Positions 17,445 to 25,480 of a stretch of 64,000 nt of DNA are shown here, in pieces. The first letter of the stretch is position 1. Each line of letters starts with the position of its first letter. The translations under genes and the position numbers were made by a program. Source of the DNA: Flavobacterium alvei (GTDB taxonomy: Bacteria > Bacteroidota > Bacteroidia > Flavobacteriales > Flavobacteriaceae). The stretch spans positions 1 to 64,000 of the forward strand of contig NZ_PQVG01000006.1 in assembly GCF_002920895.1 (NCBI RefSeq), written 5' to 3'. A model generated the notes under the pieces. It had not been told where the DNA came from. It saw only the letters and a program-made list of their open reading frames with translations, and did no database searches.

Positions 17445-18350
17445 ATGAATCTAACCATCCTCGGCTGTTATGCCGCAACTCCAAGAACTTTTACCAATCC
17501 GACTTCACAGGTTTTAGAAATCAGAAACAGATTATTCTTAATCGATTGTGGTGAGGGAACTCAAGTACAGTTGCGCAAAAACAAAATCAAATTTTCGAAA
17601 ATTAATCATGTATTTATTTCGCATTTGCACGGCGATCATTTTTTTGGATTGATTGGTTTGATTTCTACTTTTGCTTTGCTGGGTAGAACTACCGATTTGC
17701 ATATTTATGGGCCAAAAGGAATCAAGGAAATCATCAATTTGCAGTTGCGATTGTCTAATTCTTGGACAAAATACGACTTGTTTTTTCACGAATTAGAATC
17801 CAAAGAAAGTGAAGTGGTTTTTGAAGACGATAAAGTAATAGTAAAGACAATTCCTTTAAAACATCGAGTTTACACCAATGGTTTTTTATTTCAAGAAAAA
17901 CGTAGGGAGCGAAAATTGAACTTGGATGCCGTTCAAAACTACGAAATTGAAAAATGTTATTATCAAAATATCAAGAACGGAAAAGACATCACGCTGGATG
18001 ACGGACGAGTGATCGAAAATCATAAATTGACCTTCGATCCAGTTTTGCCTTTGAGTTATGCTTTTTGTTCGGATACGGTTTATAATGAAGCTATAATTCC
18101 TATTATTAATGGTGTTGACATATTATACCACGAATCTACTTTTTTGGATTCAGAGGAAGAATTGGCAGGCAAAACGATGCATTCTACGGCAAAAGAAGCT
18201 GCGACAATAGCTTTGAAAGCCAACGTCAAACAATTGATTTTAGGGCATTATTCTACTAGATATGAAAGCATTGAGCTTTTTAAAGAGCAAGCCGAAACTA
18301 TTTTTCCGAATGTGCTTTTAGCAGAAGATGGAAAATGTTTTGAGTTTTGA
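17445..18350 (+). CDS. rnz: Ribonuclease Z (tRNA 3-prime endonuclease)
   Basis: A 301-residue metallo-beta-lactamase fold enzyme of the short RNase Z type. The metal motif HLHGDHFFGL lies at about 62-71; CSDTVYNE, ILYHESTF and a late GHYSTRY supply the other ligands. The flexible-arm region corresponds to about residues 145-190. It cuts tRNA precursors after the discriminator base. It is preceded by a STAS-like gene and followed by a perfect 20-bp inverted repeat, with pdxH beyond. Confidence 0.96.
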   Translation: MNLTILGCYAATPRTFTNPTSQVLEIRNRLFLIDCGEGTQVQLRKNKIKFSKINHVFISHLHGDHFFGLIGLISTFALLGRTTDLHIYGPKGIKEIINLQLRLSNSWTKYDLFFHELESKESEVVFEDDKVIVKTIPLKHRVYTNGFLFQEKRRERKLNLDAVQNYEIEKCYYQNIKNGKDITLDDGRVIENHKLTFDPVLPLSYAFCSDTVYNEAIIPIINGVDILYHESTFLDSEEELAGKTMHSTAKEAATIALKANVKQLILGHYSTRYESIELFKEQAETIFPNVLLAEDGKCFEF

Positions 18351-18364
18351 TTTAATCATTCCAA

Positions 18365-18430
18365 TTGTCACGCTGTAAGCGTCTCAAATTACAATCTAGC
18401 AACATAATTTAGACGCTTACAGCGTGACAA
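18365..18430. repeat. REPIN-like inverted repeat between rnz and pdxH
   Basis: Arms of 20 bases at 18365-18384 and 18411-18430 are perfect inverted copies. Each arm has its own ACGCT GTA AGCGT mini-hairpin. No T-tract follows, so REP-like rather than an intrinsic terminator, although it may also end the rnz transcript. Confidence 0.6.
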
Positions 18431-18481
18431 ATATCAAGATAATACATTTGCGCTAAACTCTTTTATGAGTATAAGTTTGCT

Positions 18482-18489
18482 TATTTTTG
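18482..18489 (+). promoter_or_regulatory. Candidate -7 element (TATTTTTG) of pdxH
   Basis: TATTTTTG fits TAnnTTTG and lies 19 bases before the pdxH ATG. A matching -33 element at good spacing is not obvious. Confidence 0.45.
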
Positions 18490-18508
18490 CAACTAAAGAA
18501 ATTAAACA

Positions 18509-19153
18509 ATGGAAGATTTAAGTAATTATAGAAAATCATACGAAAAAAGTGAACTTTTGGAAACCAATATTCCAGAAGATCCTATCAATTTATTCAACAG
18601 ATGGTTTCATGAAGTCGAAGATTTTGGCGGTGTAGATGAAGTCAATGCTATGACGGTTTCGACTTTTGGATTGGATGGATTTCCAAAGTCTAGAGTCGTG
18701 CTTTTGAAGCAATTTACTTATGAAGGATTTATTTTTTATACCAATTATAATTCTGAAAAGGGTAGAGCTATAGCCAATAATCCCAATCTTTGTCTTTCCT
18801 TTTTTTGGTCATCTTTAGAACGCCAAGTTATTATAAAAGGAATTGCCGAGAAGATTTCGGAGAATTTATCTGATGGTTATTTTGAATCTCGCCCAACAGG
18901 AAGTAAATTGGGTGCAATAGTTTCCAATCAAAGTGAAATTATTGCCTCTAGAAGCGTTTTAGAAGAGAGTTTGAAACAATTAGAACACGATTTTGAAGGC
19001 AAAGAAATCCCAAGACCTAATTATTGGGGAGGTTATTTAATTCGTCCTGTAGCAGTTGAATTTTGGCAAGGACGCCCCAATAGACTTCACGACAGAATTA
19101 GATATAAGTTGCAAGATGATTATTTTTGGAAAATAGATAGACTTGCACCTTAA
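18509..19153 (+). CDS. pdxH: Pyridoxamine 5-phosphate oxidase
   Basis: A 214-residue FMN enzyme oxidising pyridoxine or pyridoxamine 5-phosphate to pyridoxal 5-phosphate. Seen motifs are AMTVSTFGLDGFPKSRVVLL, the FMN-site SFFWSSLERQVIIKG, SRPTGSKLGAIVSNQS, and the C-terminal family signature EFWQGRPNRLHDRIRY. Length matches the family. Its product is the cofactor of the aminotransferase domain in the NRPS/PKS operon further on, though that is only a general metabolic link. Single gene with its own likely promoter. Confidence 0.97.
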   Translation: MEDLSNYRKSYEKSELLETNIPEDPINLFNRWFHEVEDFGGVDEVNAMTVSTFGLDGFPKSRVVLLKQFTYEGFIFYTNYNSEKGRAIANNPNLCLSFFWSSLERQVIIKGIAEKISENLSDGYFESRPTGSKLGAIVSNQSEIIASRSVLEESLKQLEHDFEGKEIPRPNYWGGYLIRPVAVEFWQGRPNRLHDRIRYKLQDDYFWKIDRLAP

Positions 19154-19264
19154 ATCCTAATTATTGAACTCCTTATTTTTATTGATATTGCAATGTAAAA
19201 AAACAATATTTTTGTAGGAAATATATATATTAATATTGCAATATTGTGTATTTTGTCGATTTTA

Positions 19265-19297
19265 TTTGTATTTTAATCGGTAATTGTTCTATATTTA
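19265..19297 (+). promoter_or_regulatory. Candidate promoter of a small RNA (TTTG-N21-TATATTTA)
   Basis: TTTG at 19265-19268 and TATATTTA at 19290-19297 resemble the -33/-7 pair, with an A in place of the last G. Upstream lie TGTCGATTTTATTT (19254-19267), an overlapping CGATT-N13-AATCG inverted pair, and the 14-base palindrome AATATTGCAATATT (19232-19245), possible operator sites. Confidence 0.5.
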
Positions 19298-19302
19298 CAC
19301 CA

Positions 19303-19452
19303 AGAAATTAAAGCAACATACTCAATTAGTAAGATTTTAAAAAGTTTGCCCCACAATCTACCATTAAAAACTTAACCTAATTAGTTAAATAATTGAGATT
19401 TAGTTGAAAGTTAGTTAGAAAAACCGTCCCCTCCCCAAGAGACGGTTTTTTT
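19303..19452 (+). ncRNA. Candidate small noncoding RNA, about 150 nt
   Basis: A short transcription unit without an open frame. It has a promoter-like pair just upstream and a strong terminator at its end, and lies wholly between pdxH and the nucleoside permease. Visible pairing includes CTCAATTA (19321-19328) with TAATTGAG (19390-19397) and AAGTTT (19342-19347) with AAACTT (19368-19373). This would give a closed multibranch structure ahead of the terminator stem. No ATG lies inside. It is not a tRNA or tmRNA; I could not assign an RNA family. Confidence 0.6.
19419..19452 (+). terminator. Rho-independent terminator of the small RNA candidate
   Basis: AAACCGTC / GACGGTTT stem with a 12-base C-rich loop and seven T's. 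It is about 95 bases before the permease gene, so it ends an upstream transcript that contains no gene. Confidence 0.85.
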
Positions 19453-19546
19453 ATATAAAAGAATTCTCGTTTTTAATTTAAATATCTTAAATTATTCTTA
19501 GATTTACCCAATAGATTAGATGTTTTTTTAATTAAAATTAAATGGT

Positions 19547-20803
19547 ATGAATATTAAGAATAGGCTAACACTGATGAGTTTTCTTCAGTTTTTTGTTTGG
19601 GGAGCTTGGCTGATAACTGTTGGTAATTATTGGTTTGCAACCAAGCAATGGAGTGGTGCCGAATTTGGTGCCATATTTTCAACCTTAGGGCTTTCTTCGA
19701 TTTTAATGCCAGCATTGATTGGAATTATTGCCGATCGATGGGTTAGTGCTGAAAAATTATACGGAATTCTACACATATTTGGAGGTTTAGCCCTTTGTTA
19801 TATTCCGCAAGTTGATAATCCGGCTACTTTTTATTGGGTAATTTTTGGGGCGATGCTTTGTTATATGCCTACGATTTCCTTGTCAAACTCAGTGGCTTAC
19901 ACCATTTTGAAAAATAATGATTATGATGTTGTCAAGGTTTTTCCGCCTATCAGGGTTTGGGGAACTATTGGTTTTATTGCTGCTATGTGGCTCACTAATT
20001 TGTCAGGAAACAAAGCGTCGGCCAATATGTTTTATATATCTGCTTTTGCTGCCTTTATTCTCGGAATTTATGCTTTTACCTTGCCTAAATGTCCACCTCA
20101 AAAATTGATTGAAAAAGGTTCTTCTTTGTCTCAAAAATTAGGTTTGGATGCTTTTAAATTATTTGGAACCTACAAAATGGCTGTTTTCTTTATCTTCTCG
20201 ATGTTTTTGGGAGCTGCTTTGCAATTGACCAATATGTATGGAGATGTATTCTTGTCTGAATTTGGAAATATGCCTCAATACGCAGATAGTTTTGTAGTGC
20301 AAAAATCTACTTTAATAATGTCTATATCGCAATTTTCGGAAACAGCGTTTATCTTGGCGATTCCGTTTTTCTTGAAGCGATTTGGAATCAAGCAAGTGAT
20401 GTTGATTTCTATGTTAGCTTGGGTGTTGCGTTTTGGCTTCTTTGCTTATGGCGACCCTTCTTTTGGAGGAACATCCTTAATTATTATGTCGTGCATTGTT
20501 TACGGAATGGCCTTTGACTTCTTTAATATTTCGGGTTCGTTATTTATCGAAACCACTACCGATTCCAAGATTCGTTCTAGCGCACAAGGATTGTTTATGA
20601 TGATGTCCAATGGTTTTGGCGCTTTCTTTGGCGGAATCATTAGCGGACAAGTGATTGATGCTTTTTTTACCCACGATGGCGTGAGAGACTGGCACAATAT
20701 CTGGTTGGCATTTGCAACTTATGCTTTGGTAATTGCGATTGCTTTTTCAGTTATGTTCAAACACAAACACAATCCTGAAGAAGTGGCGAATGTGAGTCAT
20801 TAA
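19547..20803 (+). CDS. Nucleoside permease, NupG/XapB-type MFS transporter
   Basis: A 418-residue, 12-helix transporter of the nucleoside:H+ symporter family. The start FFVWGAWLITVGNYWFATKQW and the segments LGLSSILMPALIGIIADRWV and FNISGSLFIETTTD are typical of NupG homologues common in Bacteroidota. It would import nucleosides, but the exact substrate is not readable. The ATG at 19547 lies 95 bases beyond the small-RNA terminator, so it has its own promoter. A strong hairpin terminator follows. Confidence 0.88.
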   Translation: MNIKNRLTLMSFLQFFVWGAWLITVGNYWFATKQWSGAEFGAIFSTLGLSSILMPALIGIIADRWVSAEKLYGILHIFGGLALCYIPQVDNPATFYWVIFGAMLCYMPTISLSNSVAYTILKNNDYDVVKVFPPIRVWGTIGFIAAMWLTNLSGNKASANMFYISAFAAFILGIYAFTLPKCPPQKLIEKGSSLSQKLGLDAFKLFGTYKMAVFFIFSMFLGAALQLTNMYGDVFLSEFGNMPQYADSFVVQKSTLIMSISQFSETAFILAIPFFLKRFGIKQVMLISMLAWVLRFGFFAYGDPSFGGTSLIIMSCIVYGMAFDFFNISGSLFIETTTDSKIRSSAQGLFMMMSNGFGAFFGGIISGQVIDAFFTHDGVRDWHNIWLAFATYALVIAIAFSVMFKHKHNPEEVANVSH

Positions 20804-20821
20804 CAAAAATTTTATAAATAT

Positions 20822-20859
20822 AAAACCTCCTTTAAAACTGATTTAAAGGAGGTTTTTTT
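20822..20859. terminator. Bidirectional terminator
   Basis: AAAACCTCCTTTAAA / TTTAAAGGAGGTTTT stem, ACTGA loop, T-run. It lies between the convergent permease gene and a secreted-protein gene. Confidence 0.9.
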
Positions 20860-20914
20860 GTGGTTGAAATGCTAAAATAGTAGTAAAATTAGCCAATATT
20901 GATTTCAAACAGTT

Positions 20915-21745
20915 TTAGATTTTCGAAATTCTCGCAGTTTGAGTTATTCCAGATTTTGTTACAATAGATAATTCCACTTTCTCGATTTTTAGGTTGGCAG
21001 ACATATCCATATCAATTTGGTATTTGAGGTTGAAATTATGAATTACATCATATTCTAATTTTCCCTTTCCAGTTCCTGTTGCGGTAATTGGGAATTTGCC
21101 TGTATTAGCCTTCATTGTATATACTTGTGAAATATCAAAATTGCCAACATTGTTTTTGATGCTTACTAATTTATAAGTTGTAGTAATGGTCATATCCAAT
21201 TGTGCATTGGCAATTGGAATGGATAGGGGAGAATCTACCGTAAAAACGTCGCCTACTTTGACTTTTCTTTCTGGAAAATTCAATTGAGAAAAAGTAGATT
21301 GCACCGTTTCTAATGTAGTTTTTTTTAATTCATCACTTAAATCAGCTGATACAATAGAATCTAATGTAGGCATATTTCCAATGGTTCCTTTTCCGTAGAT
21401 AATAGTGCCATTTGGAATTGCTATTTTGTTGTTGCTGCTTGTAGTTTTCAGAAACTCAATTGTTAATGGGTAATAGGTTTTGTCTTTTAGTTTTCCCGTT
21501 TTGCAAACAGATTCGATTATTGAGTTATTGTCAGTAATGGTTGGGTTTTGAATTCCTTTGTCTTTCAACATTTGGATAATTTCTGGATCGCCTGAATAGG
21601 TCATTTCTAAATGACTTGTTTGATCCATTGTTTGATCGTATTTGGTTTCAGGATTGTATTGAATTTTGAAATCCAATTCGTTTTTGGTTTGGGCAATGCT
21701 TAGTTGTGATGTAATAACGAACAGGAGTAGGAAGGTTTTTTTCAT
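20915..21745 (-). CDS. Secreted hypothetical protein with signal peptide
   Basis: A 276-residue protein starting with a clear signal peptide (MKKTFLLLFVITSQLSIAQ, cleavage likely after Ala18 or Gln19). The mature part is rich in Thr/Ser/Ile and beta-strand-like, with KVKVGDVFTVDSPLSIPI and TGTGKGKLEYDV. No Cys lipobox follows the signal and there is no T9SS tail, so a periplasmic location is likely. I do not recognise the family. It stands as the last gene before the convergent terminator, 123 bases after the DUF4328-type gene. Confidence 0.65.
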   Translation of the reverse strand: MKKTFLLLFVITSQLSIAQTKNELDFKIQYNPETKYDQTMDQTSHLEMTYSGDPEIIQMLKDKGIQNPTITDNNSIIESVCKTGKLKDKTYYPLTIEFLKTTSSNNKIAIPNGTIIYGKGTIGNMPTLDSIVSADLSDELKKTTLETVQSTFSQLNFPERKVKVGDVFTVDSPLSIPIANAQLDMTITTTYKLVSIKNNVGNFDISQVYTMKANTGKFPITATGTGKGKLEYDVIHNFNLKYQIDMDMSANLKIEKVELSIVTKSGITQTARISKI

Positions 21746-21868
21746 TTGTGTATTTGGTTTGATTGTGTAAATATGGAAAATATTTCAGATATGTTTGAGA
21801 ATGATTAGTTCGTTTCTTTTAGTAATTGTTTGATTTATTGATTTGAGCTTTATTACTGTTGCTATATT

Positions 21869-22531
21869 TCATTCCGTTATTTTTACTTTGTGCATTACTA
21901 GTTCGAGTTTGCTATAATCCGTAATGATATTTATTGTAATTATGGCTAATACTATTCCAATGCCATTGGAGATTAGTTGAGCAATTGTACTCGTAGTCAA
22001 TTCATCAATTGTTTCAGCTTTCATAGAATATTTAAAGACAAACTGTCCAACAAATCGATCCATAATCCAAAATGTCCACCATAAACCCAAGGAAGCTATT
22101 GATAAGTGCTCCCTTGTATGCACCTCATTTCTTTTTAAAAATAAATGGGTTTCCTGAAACAATTCTTTCATGATTTGATACGGTTTAAATAGGTTTACAA
22201 TGGGCACAAACCAACAACCTGCAGCCCAACCTTCGGTCTGCGATAAGTGATTCACTCTCAAATGAAGATTAAAATAAGCCCGTCGGAACCATTGAATAAA
22301 AGTAATTGCAGACAACACAAAAATAATAAGTTGAATGATACCAATGGCTTGTTCCCGATTGTCATTTGAAGTTACTGCTTCTGTCGAAATTTCGCCTCCA
22401 TTGGCAGCTGTTTGCAGTAAATCATATTGAAAATAGCTGGAAACTAATGAAATACAATTCAGTGCCAAAGCAATCCAAATGAGGAGAATTGCATTTTGAG
22501 ACCGCTGTTCGTTTGGTTTTAAATCTTGCAT
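21869..22531 (-). CDS. DUF4328-type membrane protein
   Basis: A 220-residue protein with about four membrane helices (roughly 15-37, 62-83, 100-120 and 185-205). The features of the DUF4328 family are FIQWFRRAYFNLH, GWAAGCWFVPIVNLFKPYQIMKELFQ and the late LGLWWTFWI. Family function is unknown. Its gene ends before a small secreted-protein gene and begins just inside one of the REP hairpins flanking the transposase gene. Confidence 0.75.
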   Translation of the reverse strand: MQDLKPNEQRSQNAILLIWIALALNCISLVSSYFQYDLLQTAANGGEISTEAVTSNDNREQAIGIIQLIIFVLSAITFIQWFRRAYFNLHLRVNHLSQTEGWAAGCWFVPIVNLFKPYQIMKELFQETHLFLKRNEVHTREHLSIASLGLWWTFWIMDRFVGQFVFKYSMKAETIDELTTSTIAQLISNGIGIVLAIITINIITDYSKLELVMHKVKITE

Positions 22532-22563
22532 TTATTTTTCTTAATTTTTAGTATTTATTTGGG

Positions 22564-22590
22564 GCTAGTGCGAGCTTCAAGCTCGTACCC
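22564..22590. repeat. REP hairpin, left flank of the RAYT gene
   Basis: A 27-base element with core GCGAGCTTCAAGCTCG. An inverted copy differing at one base lies on the other side of the transposase gene at 23233-23259. Flanking inverted REP copies are typical of RAYT loci. Confidence 0.75.
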
Positions 22591-22660
22591 GTTATCACAA
22601 TCAATTCAAATCTATTTCTAAAATGGTGTTGTCGTTATTGCTATAATTCCTGGCGCTGCT

Positions 22661-23149
22661 TTATTTCCAATCTGTGGGGTCGGTTACAAAACCCGATTCG
22701 ACAGGATTATTATGTATATAATTCAGTTTTTGTTCAAACACTTTCAAACTCCAAATTTCTATAGGCTGGTTGTTTTGTTGCCAAAACTGTTTTTCTTTGA
22801 CATTGCAGTTTTTCTTTCCTGCTCTTTCAAACATCCAAAGCAACCATTCTCGTCTGCTTTCTTGCGGATTGTCTTGAATCGTTTTCATTATTTTTCTGGA
22901 TGTAAAACCTTTTAAATCACGCATTAATCCTGATGGGTCTCCTAAAGCCGACCTGAAAATTAAGTGTACATGACTTGGCATAATACAATAACCATAAATT
23001 TCCATACCCTTGTTTTTTCTGCAATAGTCTAATGATTCTGTCATTATCGAAAAATACAGCTCTCTTGTGAATACATCTATCCAATTGACTGTGGCAAAAC
23101 TTACAAAATAAGCGCCGCCTTTTTCGTGGAATTTATATTTTCGGCTCAT
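22661..23149 (-). CDS. REP-associated tyrosine transposase (RAYT / TnpA-REP), C-terminally truncated
   Basis: A 162-residue Y1/HUH-type transposase related to IS200/IS605 TnpA. The HUH motif is at His60-Val-His62 (IMPSHVHLIFRS). The likely nucleophile is Tyr144 (LNYIHNNPVESGFV). Such enzymes nick REP hairpins, and flanking inverted REP copies are present at 22564 and 23233. The frame stops with TAA right after DPTDWK. The same frame continues for 19 more codons, SSARNYSNNDNTILEIDLN, to a TGA at 22601. Relatives read WKYSSA..Y here, so the stop replaces a conserved Tyr codon. The enzyme is probably slightly truncated and may be inactive. Confidence 0.85.
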   Translation of the reverse strand: MSRKYKFHEKGGAYFVSFATVNWIDVFTRELYFSIMTESLDYCRKNKGMEIYGYCIMPSHVHLIFRSALGDPSGLMRDLKGFTSRKIMKTIQDNPQESRREWLLWMFERAGKKNCNVKEKQFWQQNNQPIEIWSLKVFEQKLNYIHNNPVESGFVTDPTDWK

Positions 23150-23232
23150 TTTACTTTTTTGTAAATATAAATATTCTTACAACAAAAAAGTTATAATTTT
23201 TTTGGGTTTGTAGTTGGTTTACTCAACTTTGT

Positions 23233-23259
23233 GGGTACGAGCTAGAAGCTCGCACTAGC
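23233..23259. repeat. REP hairpin, right flank of the RAYT gene
   Basis: Inverted copy (26 of 27 bases) of 22564-22590, about 85 bases upstream of the transposase start. Confidence 0.75.
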
Positions 23260-23284
23260 GACTGTTTAGACTAATAAATCACTG

Positions 23285-23369
23285 TTAGCGCGAGCGTCAC
23301 GCTCGTGCCAATTACAATTTTGAATGTAGTTACTTTTGTTTGCTTCACGAGCGTGACGCTCTTGCTAGC
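23285..23369. repeat. REPIN copy A (two inverted REPs with spacer)
   Basis: Two inverted hairpin arms with cores CGAGCGTCACGCTCG and CACGAGCGTGACGCTC surround a spacer of about 40 bases. The stretch 23286-23342 is identical over 57 bases to 23618-23674, so the element has duplicated recently. Confidence 0.8.
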
Positions 23370-23376
23370 TTTGGTT

Positions 23377-23565
23377 TTATTTTTCAGGCTGGTTATTACC
23401 TTTTATTAAAAAGTAAATAGATAGTACAAAAACAATTAAATAAAGAATATCAAAAGCTGGCTCTTTCAACGTGAAATTTTTAAAGTCAATGTGTTTGAAT
23501 AATGTCAAACCTAAAGTCAATGCGATAAATGCAAAAAACCAGTTTATTCCTTTTTTATTTTCCAT
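23377..23565 (-). CDS. Small two-helix membrane protein
   Basis: A 62-residue protein starting at the ATG at 23565 (MENKKGINWFFAFIAL). A longer frame begins at TTG 23586, but the ATG is the better choice. Two hydrophobic segments (about residues 8-24 and 39-55) flank a short polar loop, and the end is KGNNQPEK. It lies directly between two REPIN copies, so its promoter and 3-prime end are both shaped by repeats. Function unknown. Confidence 0.5.
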   Translation of the reverse strand: MENKKGINWFFAFIALTLGLTLFKHIDFKNFTLKEPAFDILYLIVFVLSIYFLIKGNNQPEK

Positions 23566-23588
23566 ATTTATTATTTTTTGATTCAAAG

Positions 23589-24398
23589 TTAATTTATGTT
23601 CCGTTCGTTTTCTTTGCTAGCGCGAGCGTCACGCTCGTGCCAATTACAATTTTGAATGTAGTTACTTTTGTTTGTGTTCACGAGCGGGACGCTCGCGCCA
23701 TCTGGGGATGAAGTTTCTCCTAAATAATTGTAGCAACTTATTGTGGTATCAGTAGATATGAAATCTTTATCTTCATTAAACGAAATTATATAATCATCTT
23801 TTTCAAATCTTTTGTTATATGCATTTACTAAGGTTGTTATTATTGAAAAAAAAATGATAATTATCGAGGAAGCCGAAAGCATCAAATAAGTAACCTTTTC
23901 TTGTGATATTTTTTCTAAATGGTAAACCATATAAACAAGCATTGTTGGGTATAATATTAATTTATACGAAAAAAATGGAATAGTAAATATTGATAAAAAA
24001 ACAATTGCAAATTTGAAAACCTTTAATGAATTACTAAAATTTTTATCGAATAACTTTTTTATTCGTTCTTTATTTTCCTTTTTAGAACTTAAATATAACA
24101 TCCCTTTTTTCTTGATAATGAATATTATAAATTTTTCGTAAATACTAAAAATCATAGCATAAATCATAAAAAGTATTACCTCACTAATAAATATTAGTAA
24201 TATTATTTTGAAAATATATTCTAGACTAAAAAACAATAAATCATTTATTCCAACATAATTGAATATGGATATTTCAAAACTTTTATAATATAAATAATAA
24301 TTTACAAAGCTTAAAGTATATAAACCTAAAAGTAAAAGAGCAATATTCTCTTTAAAAAAGGCAATAAATTCATTTTTATCTTTTGGAATAACACTCAT
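23589..24398 (-). CDS. Hypothetical membrane protein with a REPIN-derived C-terminus
   Basis: A 269-residue protein with about five hydrophobic segments in the first 190 residues (for example IALLLLGLYTLSFVNYYLYY and VILFMIYAMIFSIYEKFIIF). The last ~30 residues are the translation of a REPIN element (23616-23703). They include the tell-tale WHERDARAS peptide that arises whenever this REP type is read in frame. The natural C-terminus was therefore probably replaced when the element inserted. I do not recognise the family. Codon use is very AT-rich. Confidence 0.6.
   Translation of the reverse strand: MSVIPKDKNEFIAFFKENIALLLLGLYTLSFVNYYLYYKSFEISIFNYVGINDLLFFSLEYIFKIILLIFISEVILFMIYAMIFSIYEKFIIFIIKKKGMLYLSSKKENKERIKKLFDKNFSNSLKVFKFAIVFLSIFTIPFFSYKLILYPTMLVYMVYHLEKISQEKVTYLMLSASSIIIIFFSIITTLVNAYNKRFEKDDYIISFNEDKDFISTDTTISCYNYLGETSSPDGASVPLVNTNKSNYIQNCNWHERDARASKENERNIN
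23616..23703. repeat. REPIN copy B, inserted in the end of a gene
   Basis: Same element as copy A: 57 identical bases, then divergent right arm (CACGAGCGGGACGCTCGCGCC). It overlaps the 3-prime end of the membrane-protein gene 23589-24398. Confidence 0.8.
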
Positions 24399-24817
24399 GA
24401 TTTTTTAATATTAATCTGTTTGTATGACTTAAAAATTGTATGTATTTGTAATGAAATTACCTAATAAATGGTAGATAGTAGTTTAAAATACCACATAGTA
24501 TTTAAATTCAAATGTAGGTTTTATTTCTTACAAATAATTTAAATTATAACTTTTTATTTTTAGCTAATGTTTTGATTTTATGTTGTGCTTATAGGATTAT
24601 TACTTCTGAAATTTAAAACGTCAAAATGAGCCCCGCTAGAGTCAATATTCTCATGAAAAAGTGGAGACATAAAGTCGAAAGCTAGAGACATTGTAAAGCT
24701 ATTTACATTACTAAATATATTCATATTTTTTATCAAAAATATAATTTGTTTGTTACATAAAAATCTATACATTTGAGAATAATAATATTAGAAGCAATAT
24801 AAAAATTATAATTTAAA
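24399..24817. other. Intergenic region with a promoter for the zinc-ribbon gene
   Basis: A 419-base AT-rich gap between divergent genes. The only clear signal is the promoter at 24745-24775. A 64-codon minus-strand frame (24578-24772) has no family features and overlaps that promoter, so it is not called. Confidence 0.4.
24745..24775 (+). promoter_or_regulatory. Bacteroidota-type promoter, TTTG-N19-TACATTTG
   Basis: TTTG at 24745-24748 and TACATTTG at 24768-24775 with 19 bases between are an excellent consensus match, 42 bases before the ATG at 24818. Confidence 0.7.
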
Positions 24818-25276
24818 ATGAGTACAGAATTACATTGCCCAAAATGTGGATCAAATCAAATAACTTCGGATAAAAAAGGTTTCAGTGGAAAAAAAGCTGT
24901 AGCTGGAGCATTGTTAACAGGAGGCATTGGTATTCTCGCTGGAACTATAGGAAGTAATAAAATAAAAATAACATGTTTATCTTGTGGACATGAATTTAAA
25001 CCAGGAGAAGGGGAGCAAGTACATAAGCCACAACAATATCAGGAAAATAAAGAATCTGATGAAAAATATGTTGGCAATATTGAGCCTTTAAAAAAATATA
25101 AATGTGGTCATTGTCAAAAAATTTCTACAGTTGGCAGTAACAAACATTGTCCAAAATGTGGTTATAATTTGAGTAACAAAGATATTTACATTGAAAAAAT
25201 TCCTAATCTAAATGGCTTATTAGTATTCACAGTTATTATAATAATTGTAATTACACTTTTCTTTATTTTTAAATAA
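24818..25276 (+). CDS. Double zinc-ribbon protein with membrane segments
   Basis: A 152-residue protein. An N-terminal zinc ribbon (CPKCGSNQI ... CLSCGHEF, residues 8-63) is interrupted by a Gly/Ala-rich hydrophobic insert (KAVAGALLTGGIGILAGTIG). A second ribbon (YKCGHCQK ... KHCPKCGYNL, about 92-120) follows, and a C-terminal membrane helix (LLVFTVIIIIVITLFFIF). The layout suggests a membrane-tethered protein with cytoplasmic zinc ribbons. The insert resembles the glycine-zipper seen in other small zinc-ribbon membrane proteins. Function unknown. Confidence 0.7.
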   Translation: MSTELHCPKCGSNQITSDKKGFSGKKAVAGALLTGGIGILAGTIGSNKIKITCLSCGHEFKPGEGEQVHKPQQYQENKESDEKYVGNIEPLKKYKCGHCQKISTVGSNKHCPKCGYNLSNKDIYIEKIPNLNGLLVFTVIIIIVITLFFIFK

Positions 25277-25394
25277 AACTTTTGCAAAAAGTTATAAATT
25301 TAGATATAACATTTGAGTAATAGTTTTTTTTGAAGACACTAAGTCTAATTTTGTCATATTAAGGATATTTATTTTGAAATCCCCAAAGTCATAA

Positions 25395-25480
25395 ATAGCC
25401 CCGATAGTAGTGGAAATCCTTTGTGGCCGGTGTTCGGCCACAAAGATTGTAGCGAAAAGCGGGAGCAGAGCCCATAAAAA
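25395..25480 (+). ncRNA. Flavobacterial structured RNA-like repeat (Flavo-1-like), copy 2
   Basis: It shares AGCCCCGATAG, GG.ATCCTTT, AAAGAT, GCGAAnAGCGGGA and the AGC-C end with 4426-4506. The central stem is different (TTTGTGGCCG / CGGCCACAAA here, TTTATGTTCT / AGAACATAAA there). Compensated variation supports a folded RNA or structured repeat. It lies 200 bases upstream of rpsA and accounts for most of the gap 25277-25682. Confidence 0.6.

Noticed and set aside
23529..23711. Plus-strand frame containing HERDARA
   Set aside because: It is the translation of a REPIN element, a known source of spurious proteins; no promoter or homologue is expected.
24578..24772. 64-codon minus-strand open frame
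   Set aside because: Overlaps a consensus promoter for the zinc-ribbon gene, has no recognisable domain, and lies in AT-rich DNA where such frames are common.
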